Shown: piece by piece, positions 16,846 to 24,688 of the stretch
How the letters are laid out: every line of letters starts with the position of its first letter
Numbering within the stretch: position 1 is the stretch's first letter
The notes under the pieces: model-generated
Databases searched by the model: none
What the model was told of the DNA's origin: nothing
The model's input: only the letters and a program-made list of their open reading frames with translations
Made by a program: the position numbers and the translations under genes
From: an uncultured Opitutia bacterium
Lineage (GTDB): Bacteria > Verrucomicrobiota > Verrucomicrobiia > Opitutales > Opitutaceae
Assembly (NCBI GenBank): GCA_903859715.1
Contig: CAIONS010000062.1
Location: 1 to 64,000 of the forward strand
Direction of reading: 5' to 3'
Length of the DNA stretch: 64,000 nucleotides

Positions 16846-18018
16846 TCAGATCTTCCCGGCCTTGCGCTGCTCAACCATCTTGTAGAAGTCGACGAAGAGC
16901 GGGTCGGCGTCGTTCGGGCCCGGGGCGGCCTCGGGGTGGTATTGCACGCAGAAAACGGGGAGTTTCGTATGGCGGAGGCCTTCCACGGTCTGATCGTTGA
17001 GGTTGATCTCGGTGACCTTGGCGCCGCGGCTCTCGATCGATTTCGGGTCGGTGGCGAAGCCGTGGTTTTGCGCGGTGATGGAGACCTTGCCGGTCTCGAG
17101 GTTTTTCACGGGCTGGTTGCCGCCGCGGTGGCCGAACTTGAGCTTGAAGGTCGTACCGCCGAGCGCGTGCGTGATCATCTGGTGCCCGAGGCAGATGCCA
17201 AAGATGGGGAAATCGGGCAGCAGGCCGGTGACGGTCTGATGGATGTAAGGGAGCGCGGCGGGATCGCCGGGGCCATTGGAGAGGAATACGGCGTCGGGCT
17301 GGTGTTCGCGGACCTGCTCATGGGTCGCGGTGGCGGGGAAGACCTGCACCTCGAAGCCATGGTTCACGAGCTTCCGGTAGATGCTGTGCTTGGCGCCATA
17401 GTCGAAGGCGGCGACGCGGAATTTTTTGGCCGGGATGCCCGGGGCGTTCATCGTGGTGCCGACGGGAAGATAAGGGGTGTTGTGATTCGCGGGATCACCG
17501 GCGCGCCAGAGATAGGGCTCCTTGCAGGTGACGTCCTTCACATAATCGGCGCCAGCCATGTCGCGCCAGCTGCGGGCACGGTTGACCGCTTCGGCGTCGC
17601 TGAGGGGCAGGGTGCTGAGGCAGCACTTCATGGCGCCGTCGACGCGAAGCTTTTTCGTGAGGGCGCGGGTGTCGATTTCGCTGATCCCCGGAATGCCGTA
17701 CTGGCGGAGATAATCGCCGAGGGACTGCTGGCTGCGCCAGTTGCTGACGACCGGCGAGAGTTCGCGGACGACGAAACCGGAGCACTTGGGGGAGGCGGAC
17801 TCGGCGTCCTCGGCATTGATGCCATAGTTGCCGATCTGGACGGCGGTCATGGTGACAATCTGGCCGAAGTAGGAGGGGTCGGTGAGGATCTCCTGGTAGC
17901 CGGTCATCGACGTATTGAACACGCATTCACCGGCAATGGTGGCGTCGGCGCCGAAGGCGAGGCCCCGGAAAATCGAACCATCCTCGAGGGCAAGAATTGC
18001 GGGCTTGGGCGTGGACAT
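16846..18018 (-). CDS. carA: Carbamoyl-phosphate synthase small subunit
   Basis: 390 residues from MSTPKPAILALEDGSIFRG. The N-terminal domain has FNTSMTGYQEILTDPSY, and the C-terminal class I glutamine amidotransferase has SNGPGDPAALPYI, the nucleophile in FGICLGHQMITHALGG, and HGFATDP / VQYHPEAAPGPND supplying His and Glu. It hydrolyses glutamine and passes ammonia to CarB for pyrimidine and arginine synthesis. carB is not adjacent. The start at 18018 was chosen because the upstream frame (45 residues) runs through a family B repeat. Confidence 0.97.
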   Translation of the reverse strand: MSTPKPAILALEDGSIFRGLAFGADATIAGECVFNTSMTGYQEILTDPSYFGQIVTMTAVQIGNYGINAEDAESASPKCSGFVVRELSPVVSNWRSQQSLGDYLRQYGIPGISEIDTRALTKKLRVDGAMKCCLSTLPLSDAEAVNRARSWRDMAGADYVKDVTCKEPYLWRAGDPANHNTPYLPVGTTMNAPGIPAKKFRVAAFDYGAKHSIYRKLVNHGFEVQVFPATATHEQVREHQPDAVFLSNGPGDPAALPYIHQTVTGLLPDFPIFGICLGHQMITHALGGTTFKLKFGHRGGNQPVKNLETGKVSITAQNHGFATDPKSIESRGAKVTEINLNDQTVEGLRHTKLPVFCVQYHPEAAPGPNDADPLFVDFYKMVEQRKAGKI

Positions 18019-18089
18019 TAAAGCCTGACGAAAAGGCGTCGTCCCATGCCTGCCAAGGGGAAACATGGCAGGGAGTGTAGAAATTCGGA

Positions 18090-18150
18090 TGGAGGCGGGG
18101 CGCCCTCGCCCTGCGTTCATGCATTGCGGGGTGAGGGCACCCCGCCTCCA
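18090..18150. repeat. Family B palindrome
   Basis: TGGAGGCGGGGCGCCCTCGC at the left is mirrored by GCGGGGTGAGGGCACCCCGC at the right, within the divergent carA / kamA promoter region. Confidence 0.85.
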
Positions 18151-18231
18151 CAAGAAAACGAAGGCCGAGCCAATTTAACCCCGCCATTTGACACGAGTGG
18201 TTAGGCCCCGTACCAGTTTCCCCACAAACAG

Positions 18232-19428
18232 ATGCCCTACATCGAAGACCGCGCCACTTGGTTTGAAGGCCAGGGGCTTTGGCAGCACATCCCCGAGAGC
18301 GACTGGCGCAGTTGGACGTGGCAGCTGAAGAACCGCCTCACGAGCGTCGCTCAGCTGGAACAGTACATGACGCTCACGCCGGATGAGAAGGCCGGGTGCT
18401 ATTTTGCCGACAAGAAGCTGTCGCTGGCGATCACGCCGTACTTTTTCAACCTGATCGACCGCAACGACCCCGACTGTCCCCTCCGCAAGCAGGTCATCCC
18501 GCGTTCCGGCGAGATGCAGCTCTCGGCCGAGGAACAGTTGGATTCGCTCGGCGAAGATGAGCATTCGCCGGTGCCGGGCCTGGTGCACCGCTATCCCGAC
18601 CGGGTGTTGTTCCTGGTGACGGACCGCTGCGCCTCGTACTGCCGCTATTGCACACGGAGCCGGCTCGTTTCCAACGCGCAGGACTACAATTTCCATCCCG
18701 AATACGAGCAGGCGCTCCGCTACATCGAGTCGCACCCGGAAGTGCGCGATGTGCTGCTGTCGGGCGGCGACCCGCTGCTGCTCTCGGACAAGAAACTCGA
18801 GCATTTGCTGGCGCGGCTGCGTGCGATCAAACACGTCGAGTTCATCCGCATCGGCTCGCGCATCCCGGTGTTCCTGCCGCAGCGCATCACGCCGGAGCTC
18901 TGTGAGATTTTCAAAAAATACGGCCCGATCTGGATGAGCATCCACGTGAATCATCCGAAGGAGACGACCCAGGAGCTGAAGGACGCGTGCGAGCGGCTGT
19001 CGTTCGCCGGCGTGCCGCTCGGCAACCAAAGCGTGCTGCTCAAGGGTGTGAACGATGATGCCGACGTGATGAAGGCGCTGGTGCACCGTCTGCTGCGCAT
19101 GCGGGTGCGGCCTTACTACCTGTACCAGATGGACCTCATCACCGGTGGGGCGCACTTCAAGGTCGATGTCCGCAAGGGCATCGAAATCATCCAGGCGCTC
19201 CGCGGCCACACGACGGGTTATGCCGTGCCGCAGTACGTCATCGACGCCCCGGGTGGCGGCGGCAAGGTGCCGGTCAACCCGGAGTACGTCGAAAAAATCA
19301 CCGACGACGAGGTAGTGTTCCGCAATTACGAGGGAAAGCGTTTCAGCTATCCGCTGAAGAGCACGCCGGTGCCGGAGAAGCCGGCGGCGGACGTGCCCAG
19401 CGAGGTGCCGAGCGCGATTTTGGACTGA
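18232..19428 (+). CDS. KamA family radical SAM aminomutase (lysine 2,3-aminomutase-like)
   Basis: 398 residues. The cluster motif is in VTDRCASYCRYCTRSRLV (Cys-x3-Cys-x2-Cys). The family blocks DVLLSGGDPLLLSDKKLE, IRIGSRIPVFLPQRITPEL, GVPLGNQSVLLKGVNDD and VPQYVIDAPGGGGKVPVNPEY follow. The last contains the PLP-lysine block. This is KamA/EpmB family; the length and the C-terminal extension beyond the PLP site fit lysine 2,3-aminomutase or a glutamate/arginine variant better than EpmB. The exact amino acid cannot be decided from sequence alone. Confidence 0.9.
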   Translation: MPYIEDRATWFEGQGLWQHIPESDWRSWTWQLKNRLTSVAQLEQYMTLTPDEKAGCYFADKKLSLAITPYFFNLIDRNDPDCPLRKQVIPRSGEMQLSAEEQLDSLGEDEHSPVPGLVHRYPDRVLFLVTDRCASYCRYCTRSRLVSNAQDYNFHPEYEQALRYIESHPEVRDVLLSGGDPLLLSDKKLEHLLARLRAIKHVEFIRIGSRIPVFLPQRITPELCEIFKKYGPIWMSIHVNHPKETTQELKDACERLSFAGVPLGNQSVLLKGVNDDADVMKALVHRLLRMRVRPYYLYQMDLITGGAHFKVDVRKGIEIIQALRGHTTGYAVPQYVIDAPGGGGKVPVNPEYVEKITDDEVVFRNYEGKRFSYPLKSTPVPEKPAADVPSEVPSAILD

Positions 19429-19453
19429 GCTGCGCGGAGAAACGTCTTTCTAG

Positions 19454-19521
19454 GTAGCAGCCGACGTAAGGAAGCTGGTTGAGATTCGTCGCAGACCCAG
19501 CCTCCTTACGTCGGCTGCTAC
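19454..19521. repeat. Family C palindrome, copy 3
   Basis: GTAGCAGCCGACGTAAGGAA at the left, mirrored to the right end GGCTGCTAC. It lies between the convergent KamA and SIMPL genes. Confidence 0.9.
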
Positions 19522-19530
19522 GAGCCTACT

Positions 19531-20274
19531 TCACTCCAGCGCGAAGGTTGCGCTGATCGTGGTGGTGATGGTTTTTTCGAGGGAGGACGTGTCGTTGTTT
19601 CCCTCCCAGCTCGTGGCGCTCGAGTATAGCGGATTGATCTGCACGACGCCCATCCGCGCGGTGCGCAGCTCCTTGATCTTCCGGCCGCCCTGACTGGCGA
19701 TCTGCTCGGCTCGGGCTCGGGCGTCCTTGGTGGCTTCTGCCATCATTTCGACCTTCGCTTCGCTGGCCTTCGTATAGATGAATTCCAGTCCCTCGGAGAC
19801 GAGGGCGACGCCTTGTTCGAGCAACACGGCGGATTCGGTGCCGAGGCGGGTGGTGGTTGCGAGGTCGGCGGACTTGATTTCGATCCGCTGGGTGAGGCGG
19901 TAGCCGACGCGTTTTGACACGGCTTCATCCTCGTCGTTTTTCGTTCGCTCGGTGATCTCACGGATCTGTACGGGCAGGAGTACAAACTCACCCATGCCCT
20001 TCGCGCGCAGAAACGCGCGGACCTTCTCCAAGTCACTCTGGAGCTTGGCGTGGGCGCCCAGCAGGGCCTCGTCTTCCACCGCAAAACTGGCGCGCCAGAT
20101 CACGAGGTCGGAGAGGACATTTTTGCGGGCGGACCCTGTTACATCGATGACTTGGGATTCGTGGAGATGAGTCCAGGTCCGGGTAAAGAGGATGGAGGCG
20201 AAGCATAGGCCGGCGGCGAGAAACAGGCCTGCGAGCAGGCCGAAGAGGTGAGGGCGGGGAGAGGAATTTTCCAT
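19531..20274 (-). CDS. SIMPL domain (DUF541) membrane-anchored protein
   Basis: 247 residues. An N-terminal transmembrane helix (LFGLLAGLFLAAGLCFASIL) precedes the SIMPL domain: VIDVTGSARKNVLSDLVIW, RYRLTQ-like GYRLTQRIEIKSADL, EGLEFIYTKASEAKVEMMAE and a C-terminal TTTISATFALE. It is probably periplasmic, tethered to the inner membrane. The family's function is unclear. It is a single gene between a family C repeat and the small-RNA region. Confidence 0.9.
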   Translation of the reverse strand: MENSSPRPHLFGLLAGLFLAAGLCFASILFTRTWTHLHESQVIDVTGSARKNVLSDLVIWRASFAVEDEALLGAHAKLQSDLEKVRAFLRAKGMGEFVLLPVQIREITERTKNDEDEAVSKRVGYRLTQRIEIKSADLATTTRLGTESAVLLEQGVALVSEGLEFIYTKASEAKVEMMAEATKDARARAEQIASQGGRKIKELRTARMGVVQINPLYSSATSWEGNNDTSSLEKTITTTISATFALE

Positions 20275-20407
20275 GGTGAAAAGGTGCGCGGAAAGCCCTC
20301 GGGCCGTGTGTCATAGTTGTCCAATCCAAGTCATTCACAATTCTCTAAACCATGATAGATAATGCTTTATGAGTCATGATCGCTCGCATCAAAAAACCGG
20401 ACTTTTT

Positions 20408-20437
20408 TTGAGCATTTCACGGGTTGGTCCGTCTATC
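20408..20437 (+). promoter_or_regulatory. Sigma-70-like promoter of small RNA unit 1
   Basis: TTGAGC at 20408-20413 and TCTATC at 20432-20437 are separated by 18 bases. The same two boxes with the same spacing precede unit 2. Confidence 0.5.
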
Positions 20438-20443
20438 TGGGTG

Positions 20444-20527
20444 TAGTCAGAAATTGTTCGTAGTTCTTACGGTTTGCTTGGTGTTAGGTCACTCGGGCCG
20501 CCTCGAAAGGGGCGGCCCTTGTGTTTC
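20444..20527 (+). ncRNA. Candidate small RNA, unit 1
   Basis: The unit starts just after a promoter-like pair and contains GTGTAGTCA, then TAGTTCTTACGGTTTGCTTG with GTGTTAGGTCA (20461-20491, identical to unit 2). It ends in a terminator: GGGCCGCCTC / GAAA / GGGGCGGCCC followed by TTGTGTTT. No convincing reading frame spans it. The start of the transcript is inferred from the promoter boxes. Confidence 0.55.
20495..20527 (+). terminator. Rho-independent terminator of unit 1
   Basis: A ten-pair stem (one T-G wobble) with a GAAA loop and a downstream T-rich stretch. Confidence 0.75.
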
Positions 20528-20568
20528 CGGAGTTCGAGACGGATCGATTTTCGATGGGCAAATAATTT

Positions 20569-20598
20569 TTGAACGTTTCGGCTTCGGGCGCATCTATC
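20569..20598 (+). promoter_or_regulatory. Sigma-70-like promoter of small RNA unit 2
   Basis: TTGAAC at 20569-20574 and TCTATC at 20593-20598 are separated by 18 bases, exactly as in unit 1. Confidence 0.5.
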
Positions 20599-20603
20599 CC
20601 CGT

Positions 20604-20708
20604 GTAGTCAACATCGTCCTGGTAAGACGGTGAGTGTTTGTAGTTCTTACGGTTTGCTTGGTGTTAGGTCATAAAAGCCGCCTCGAAAGAGGCGGCTTTT
20701 GTGTTTTG
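20604..20708 (+). ncRNA. Candidate small RNA, unit 2
   Basis: Paralogue of unit 1 with the conserved core displaced by exactly 180 bases (20641-20671). The leader is longer and diverged (GACGGTGAGTGTTTG), while the 31-base core is unchanged. It ends in a terminator with stem GCCGCCTC / GAAA / GAGGCGGC flanked by A-run and T-run. Compared with unit 1, the stem base changes GG-CC to AA-TT, a compensatory difference. Confidence 0.58.
20674..20708 (+). terminator. Rho-independent terminator of unit 2
   Basis: AAAGCCGCCTC-GAAA-GAGGCGGCTTTT followed by GTGTTTT, a strong hairpin with a GNRA tetraloop. Confidence 0.82.
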
Positions 20709-20770
20709 GGCGTGAGACATGCCCCGATAACTTTCGCTTGCAGTGCGGCGCGCGGACCGTTTGCTGCGGC

Positions 20771-20875
20771 TTGCCTGTAGGGGTGCCCTCCGCGGAGGGC
20801 TGAGATTGCGGCGCGACCGGCTGCTGGACCCTTCGAACCTGAAACGGATCATGCCGACGAAGGAAACAGCAGGCG
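20771..20875 (+). promoter_or_regulatory. TPP riboswitch (THI element)
   Basis: The conserved elements occur in order: GGGGTGCCC, GGGCTGAGA, ACCCTTCGAACCTGA, GGATCATGCCG and CGAAGGAA, closed by a CTGT/ACAG pairing. This is the thiamin pyrophosphate aptamer. Directly behind it, GGCGCTGCGAGCGCC (20872-20886) can form a perfect hairpin that could serve as the expression platform. It lies 70-odd bases ahead of the TonB-dependent receptor start, so that gene should be shut off when TPP is abundant. Confidence 0.95.
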
Positions 20876-20947
20876 CTGCGAGCGCCATTGGGCGGGCAAC
20901 GCCGCTTTTGCCGGGAGTTTGTTTCAGGGCGGGCACCAGCCACCACC

Positions 20948-23296
20948 ATGAAACTCCCGACCCAACTCCTGATTGTGACCGCCAGCCTCCTAGCCTTCGA
21001 CCGCGTTGAAGCGCAAACCACGCCGGAGGTCACCACGCTTTCGCCCTTCGTCGTCACCGGCGTGCCGGTCGATCAATCGGTCAATCCGCTCACGCGCACG
21101 AGCGACGCGGTGACCGGCGACACCCGCGGTCCGCTCGATACTCCGCGCGGCGTGAGCACCATCACGAGCGGACTTTTCCATGAGCGCCAGATCGATGGCG
21201 TGCAGGAACTCCTGCTCTACTCGCCGAGCACCTACGTCGGCGCTTCGTACGGCAACATCACCACGCCGAACATCCGTGGCGACCTTGCCGAGACCTACCT
21301 CAACGGCCAGCGGCTCAGCTACAACGACTATGGCTATTTCCCGTCGTTCAACGGCGTCGAGGCTGTCGACCTCGTGCGCGGGCCCGGCTCGGCGGTGTTT
21401 GGCGCGGGTTACTTTACCGGCGGCTATGTCAATTACGTCTCCAAGCAGCCGAGCTTTGCGGGACCGGAAACGATCGTCACCACGCGCTTCGGCACTTGGG
21501 CGCCGGGCAATGTTTCCTATCTCAACGGTTCGGTGCAGATCGACACGACGGCGCCGGTCAACGACCGGCTCGCCTGGCGCGTGAGCTATGAGGCGAAGGG
21601 AGGAGGCACATTCTTTCGCGAGAATGGCGCCAAGGACGACCGGGAGGATATTTACGGGGCGGTCACGTGGAAGCCTTCCGCGGCCACGACGCTGGAATTC
21701 AGCGGGCAGTTTTTCTGGCAGGACACGCCGGAAACCCTCGGCGTGAACCGAGTCAACCAGCAGCTCATCTGGCACGACCTGTACTACACGTGCGCCTCCG
21801 TTGACGCTTCGCCGTTTCCCGGCCCCGTCCCGGGCACGACCGTCGTGAAGCTGCCGTGGAACGACATTCTTTTTTCCCGCGGCGATTTCTCCAACGCCAA
21901 CGTCGCGCGCTCGCAGCTGATCCTGACCCACGTGTTCTCGCCCGAGCTCACGCTCGTGAACCGCACGCTCTTCGAGTACGTGAACCGCCGGCGCTACCAG
22001 CAGTTCGAGTACGCGGAATATATCACGCAGCATACCTTCGAGAATCGCACGGAGCTGCACTTCGACTGGAGCGGCTGGGACCTGCCGCAGAGCGCGGTTG
22101 CCGGGGTGACCGTGCGTTATGCGCACACGCTCGGCTTTGAGAACTACTTCAACGAGTACATGTACAATTTCGACGCCACCGATCCCTCGCGTGTCTTCAA
22201 CGAACCGGGGCAGTTTCCCAACTCGTATTATCCCGGCACCACCGGACCCGGTGGCCGGCCTTTTTTTGGCGCGGCTGACGGCAGTCCGGAAACGGACAAC
22301 AGCACGCTGTGGAACCCGGCGGTGTTCTGGCAGCAGGACATCAGGCTCGCGCCCAAGCTCTCGCTGCTGGTGGGCCTGCGCGGCGATCTCTTCATCGGCG
22401 AGGCGCGCGATCCGTTGCCGCCGGCGGGCACGACTCCCTGGTCCGATCGTGCGGACGTGGCGACATTTTCGCCTACGTTGAACCTGATCTACCGCCCGAC
22501 AGCACAGGCTTCGGTTTACGCCACCTATCAGCGGATCCGCTCGGTCGCGGGGAACCTCGGCGGGGGCGGACTCACGCTCTACGATCAGGGCAACGGGACG
22601 GGTGCGTTGAACAAAGACGATTTCCGCAACCGCAGTGACCTCGCCGAGATCGGGGCGAAGTACGCGCTGCTGGACAACAAACTCTACACCGCTGCCACGC
22701 TGTTTGACCAACGCCGCACCGAGATCGAACTCGGCGGCAAACATGACGACATCGAAGTCCGCGGTCTCGAGCTGGAGGCGGTCTACCAGCCGACGGATCG
22801 CCTGAGCGCGACGTTCAACACGACCTTCCAGGAAGGCCACTACGTCAACTCGGCGCCGTTCCAAATGGGCGGGCGGGATATCTATGCCGGGTATGCGGCG
22901 GGGACCGGCCCGGGCGGCCTCGGCACGGGTACGGCCGACTACGACCCGTATGCGAATCAGGTGCCGTTGGGCGACTGGGCGCTGGTGGGTTTTTCGCGGG
23001 TCATGGTCAACGGCAGCGTGCGCTACCGTTTGGAAAACGGCTTTGGCGCGGGGCTCAACGCCCGCTGGCAGAGCTGGCAGCGCGGCAATCTCGACGACCA
23101 GTGGCACATCCCCGCGCAGTACACGCTCAACGCTTCGCTCTTCTACGAGGCGAAGCGCTGGTCCGTGAACCTCGATTTCCTCAACGTCACCGACCGGCAC
23201 AACTGGATCCACAACGGCGATGCGTACACCGCGAGCGAGCTCATCTTTCCCGAGCTGCCATTTCGGATCGAGGGGTACGTGAAACTGAAATTCTGA
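20948..23296 (+). CDS. TonB-dependent outer-membrane receptor, TPP-regulated
   Basis: 782 residues from MKLPTQLLIVTASLLAFDRV, a signal peptide. The plug domain has RGPLDTPRGVSTITSGLFHE, NIRGDLAETYLNGQRLSYND and EAVDLVRGPGSAVFGAGYFTGG. The rest is a beta-barrel ending in an aromatic terminal strand (RIEGYVKLKF). The TPP riboswitch in its leader makes thiamin, or a thiamin precursor, the likely substrate, as known for THI-regulated outer-membrane receptors. No inner-membrane thiamin transporter is next to it. The upstream start at 20888 was rejected because it lies in the riboswitch's 3' region. Confidence 0.93.
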   Translation: MKLPTQLLIVTASLLAFDRVEAQTTPEVTTLSPFVVTGVPVDQSVNPLTRTSDAVTGDTRGPLDTPRGVSTITSGLFHERQIDGVQELLLYSPSTYVGASYGNITTPNIRGDLAETYLNGQRLSYNDYGYFPSFNGVEAVDLVRGPGSAVFGAGYFTGGYVNYVSKQPSFAGPETIVTTRFGTWAPGNVSYLNGSVQIDTTAPVNDRLAWRVSYEAKGGGTFFRENGAKDDREDIYGAVTWKPSAATTLEFSGQFFWQDTPETLGVNRVNQQLIWHDLYYTCASVDASPFPGPVPGTTVVKLPWNDILFSRGDFSNANVARSQLILTHVFSPELTLVNRTLFEYVNRRRYQQFEYAEYITQHTFENRTELHFDWSGWDLPQSAVAGVTVRYAHTLGFENYFNEYMYNFDATDPSRVFNEPGQFPNSYYPGTTGPGGRPFFGAADGSPETDNSTLWNPAVFWQQDIRLAPKLSLLVGLRGDLFIGEARDPLPPAGTTPWSDRADVATFSPTLNLIYRPTAQASVYATYQRIRSVAGNLGGGGLTLYDQGNGTGALNKDDFRNRSDLAEIGAKYALLDNKLYTAATLFDQRRTEIELGGKHDDIEVRGLELEAVYQPTDRLSATFNTTFQEGHYVNSAPFQMGGRDIYAGYAAGTGPGGLGTGTADYDPYANQVPLGDWALVGFSRVMVNGSVRYRLENGFGAGLNARWQSWQRGNLDDQWHIPAQYTLNASLFYEAKRWSVNLDFLNVTDRHNWIHNGDAYTASELIFPELPFRIEGYVKLKF

Positions 23297-23298
23297 AG

Positions 23299-23373
23299 GG
23301 TAGGGCAGGTCTTTGACCTGCCCTTTGGCCTTCGCGCCTACTTCAAGGGACGGGTCAGAGACCCGCCCTACCT
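23299..23373. repeat. Family D palindrome (TAGGGCGGGTCTTTGACCC type)
   Basis: GTAGGGCAGGTCTTTGACCTG at left, and GGGTCAGAGACCCGCCCTAC mirrored at right, directly after the receptor gene. Confidence 0.88.
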
Positions 23374-23413
23374 CTCGCTTGCGCGCGGCGGCGGCCGTCG
23401 TTCAACTTCGGGC

Positions 23414-24007
23414 ATGATTGGGCTCCTTGAAGGCAAAGGCACGCCGGCGAAGAAACCACCCGAGCGGGTGTTCTCGCTGCGGCTCACCGTGACCGGATGC
23501 CAGCCGCGCATCTGGCGGCGGCTGATCGTGCGCGAATCGATGTGGCTCTCCCGCCTGCATGACAGCATCCAGGTGGCCTTCGACTGGTTCGACTACCAGA
23601 CCCATGTCTTCACCCTCGACGACCTGCGCTTTGGCAACCCGCTCCGCCGCGATGATCTCACCATTGAGGATGACCGCGATGTGAGCCTGGCCGATCTCGA
23701 CCTCGAACACCGGACGCACTTCACCTACGGTTATAATTTTGGCGAAGTCTGGCAGGTCGAAATCAAGGTCGAGAAAGTCATCGTGGTGGAAAAAGGCGCC
23801 GTCTACCCGCTTTGCGTCGCGGGCGAACGGGCCGGGCCGCCGGAGGACTGCGGCGGCCTGGAGGCATTTCATGACATGCTGGCGTGCATCAAGGAGCCGC
23901 AGACTGACCTTGGTCGCGAATGGGTTGAATGGCTGGGCCCGGATTACGATCCGGCCGCTTGCGATTTGGTGAAGATCAATAAGTCGCTGAAAAAGTTGGC
24001 CAAATGA
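23414..24007 (+). CDS. Plasmid pRiA4b ORF-3-like family protein
   Basis: 197 residues. The family core is visible in VFSLRLTVTGCQPRIWRRLIV, LSRLHDSIQVAFDWFDYQTH, FTYGYNFGEVWQVEIKVEK and CVAGERAGPPEDCGG. This family also appears in some IS elements and plasmids, but no transposase or inverted termini are near here. Function is unknown. It begins about 100 bases after the receptor and may be independent. Confidence 0.88.
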   Translation: MIGLLEGKGTPAKKPPERVFSLRLTVTGCQPRIWRRLIVRESMWLSRLHDSIQVAFDWFDYQTHVFTLDDLRFGNPLRRDDLTIEDDRDVSLADLDLEHRTHFTYGYNFGEVWQVEIKVEKVIVVEKGAVYPLCVAGERAGPPEDCGGLEAFHDMLACIKEPQTDLGREWVEWLGPDYDPAACDLVKINKSLKKLAK

Positions 24008-24161
24008 TTGCTATCCAATTGCAAAAGGGATTGACGCGGAAAAGTGACAGAACAAGGTCTTGACGGTCTGCCGCCTCTGCACAGGTTGCGGCCGTTCTTT
24101 GGTAGCTTCCTGGTCAGCTAGGAGTCGTCGCCGCGGGTTGCGGCGAAGCCTCCATCTGACC

Positions 24162-24419
24162 ATGAAAAACAGGACAAGACAGCTCTACGTCATGAGTCCG
24201 GGGATTTCCTCGGGTATGGCGTTCGTGAGCTGGGATGCGGGTGAAGACCCCTACCAGCGTGCGAGCGACTATTTCCCTGATGAGGATAAACCGGTCGAAA
24301 AACGCCAGGGCCCGCAACGCAACTGGACGCAGGCGATCAAGCACCTGCCCAAGGTGTGGAACCGTCTCGTCCGTCAAACGCCGTGGCGTCAGGTTCTAAA
24401 AACCGTCGCCTCAGCTTAA
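24162..24419 (+). CDS. Small hypothetical protein
   Basis: 85 residues from MKNRTRQLYVMSPGISSGMA. Middle part is acidic (DAGEDPYQRASDYFPDEDKP) and the end is basic and aromatic (WNRLVRQTPWRQVLK). No signal, helix bundle or known motif. The leader contains a hairpin (GTCGCCGC / GCGGCGA near 24126-24148), and a strong terminator follows, so it appears to be a real transcription unit. I do not recognise it. Confidence 0.6.
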   Translation: MKNRTRQLYVMSPGISSGMAFVSWDAGEDPYQRASDYFPDEDKPVEKRQGPQRNWTQAIKHLPKVWNRLVRQTPWRQVLKTVASA

Positions 24420-24431
24420 ACAGCAAATAAC

Positions 24432-24475
24432 GCCGGGGTGGAGGAGCAATCCTCTGCCCCGGCTCTTTTTTTGGG
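24432..24475 (+). terminator. Rho-independent terminator
   Basis: GCCGGGG at the left pairs with CCCCGGC, and CTTTTTTT follows. It ends the small hypothetical gene's transcript. Confidence 0.85.
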
Positions 24476-24486
24476 ATCAGGCCTTG

Positions 24487-24675
24487 CCCGCGAATTACGC
24501 GAATCGACGCGAATTAAAACCCCTGAACCAGTTAATTTTCACAGGAGGAAACAGAGCAAACGGAAAGGGAGAAAGGTTTCACGGTTCCTTATTAGGTCCT
24601 CTGTTCCCTCTGTTTCCTCCTGTGAAAACAGGTAGGGTCTGGAAAAATTCACGCCGATTCGCAGCAGTCGCGGGC
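24487..24675. repeat. Nested palindromes: family G outside, family F inside
   Basis: The outer arms CCCGCGAATTACGCGAATCG and the right ATTCACGCCGATTCGCAG… surround a family F palindrome at 24536-24628 (TTTTCACAGGAGGAAACAG and its mirror). It fills the gap between the terminator and the SLOG-membrane gene. Confidence 0.78.
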
Positions 24676-24688
24676 AAAGATCGATCCC

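Noticed and set aside
16084-18021. 645-codon frame antisense to carA and the exported protein
   Set aside because: Spans two genes and the family C repeat between them; no domain.
20424-20633. 69-codon frame across the small-RNA units
   Set aside because: It reads through the promoter and terminator of the candidate RNAs and has Val/Gly-rich sequence without homology.
20990-23212. 740-codon open frame antisense to the TonB receptor
   Set aside because: It mirrors the receptor gene; composition is Arg/Val/Ala/Glu-rich without domain motifs, as expected opposite a GC-rich gene.
23414-24007. Insertion sequence suggested by the pRiA4b ORF-3-like gene
   Set aside because: No transposase gene or matched terminal repeats flank it; the family often occurs as an isolated chromosomal gene.
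24432-24475. tRNA-like stem
   Set aside because: Only one hairpin followed by a T-run; a terminator explains it.
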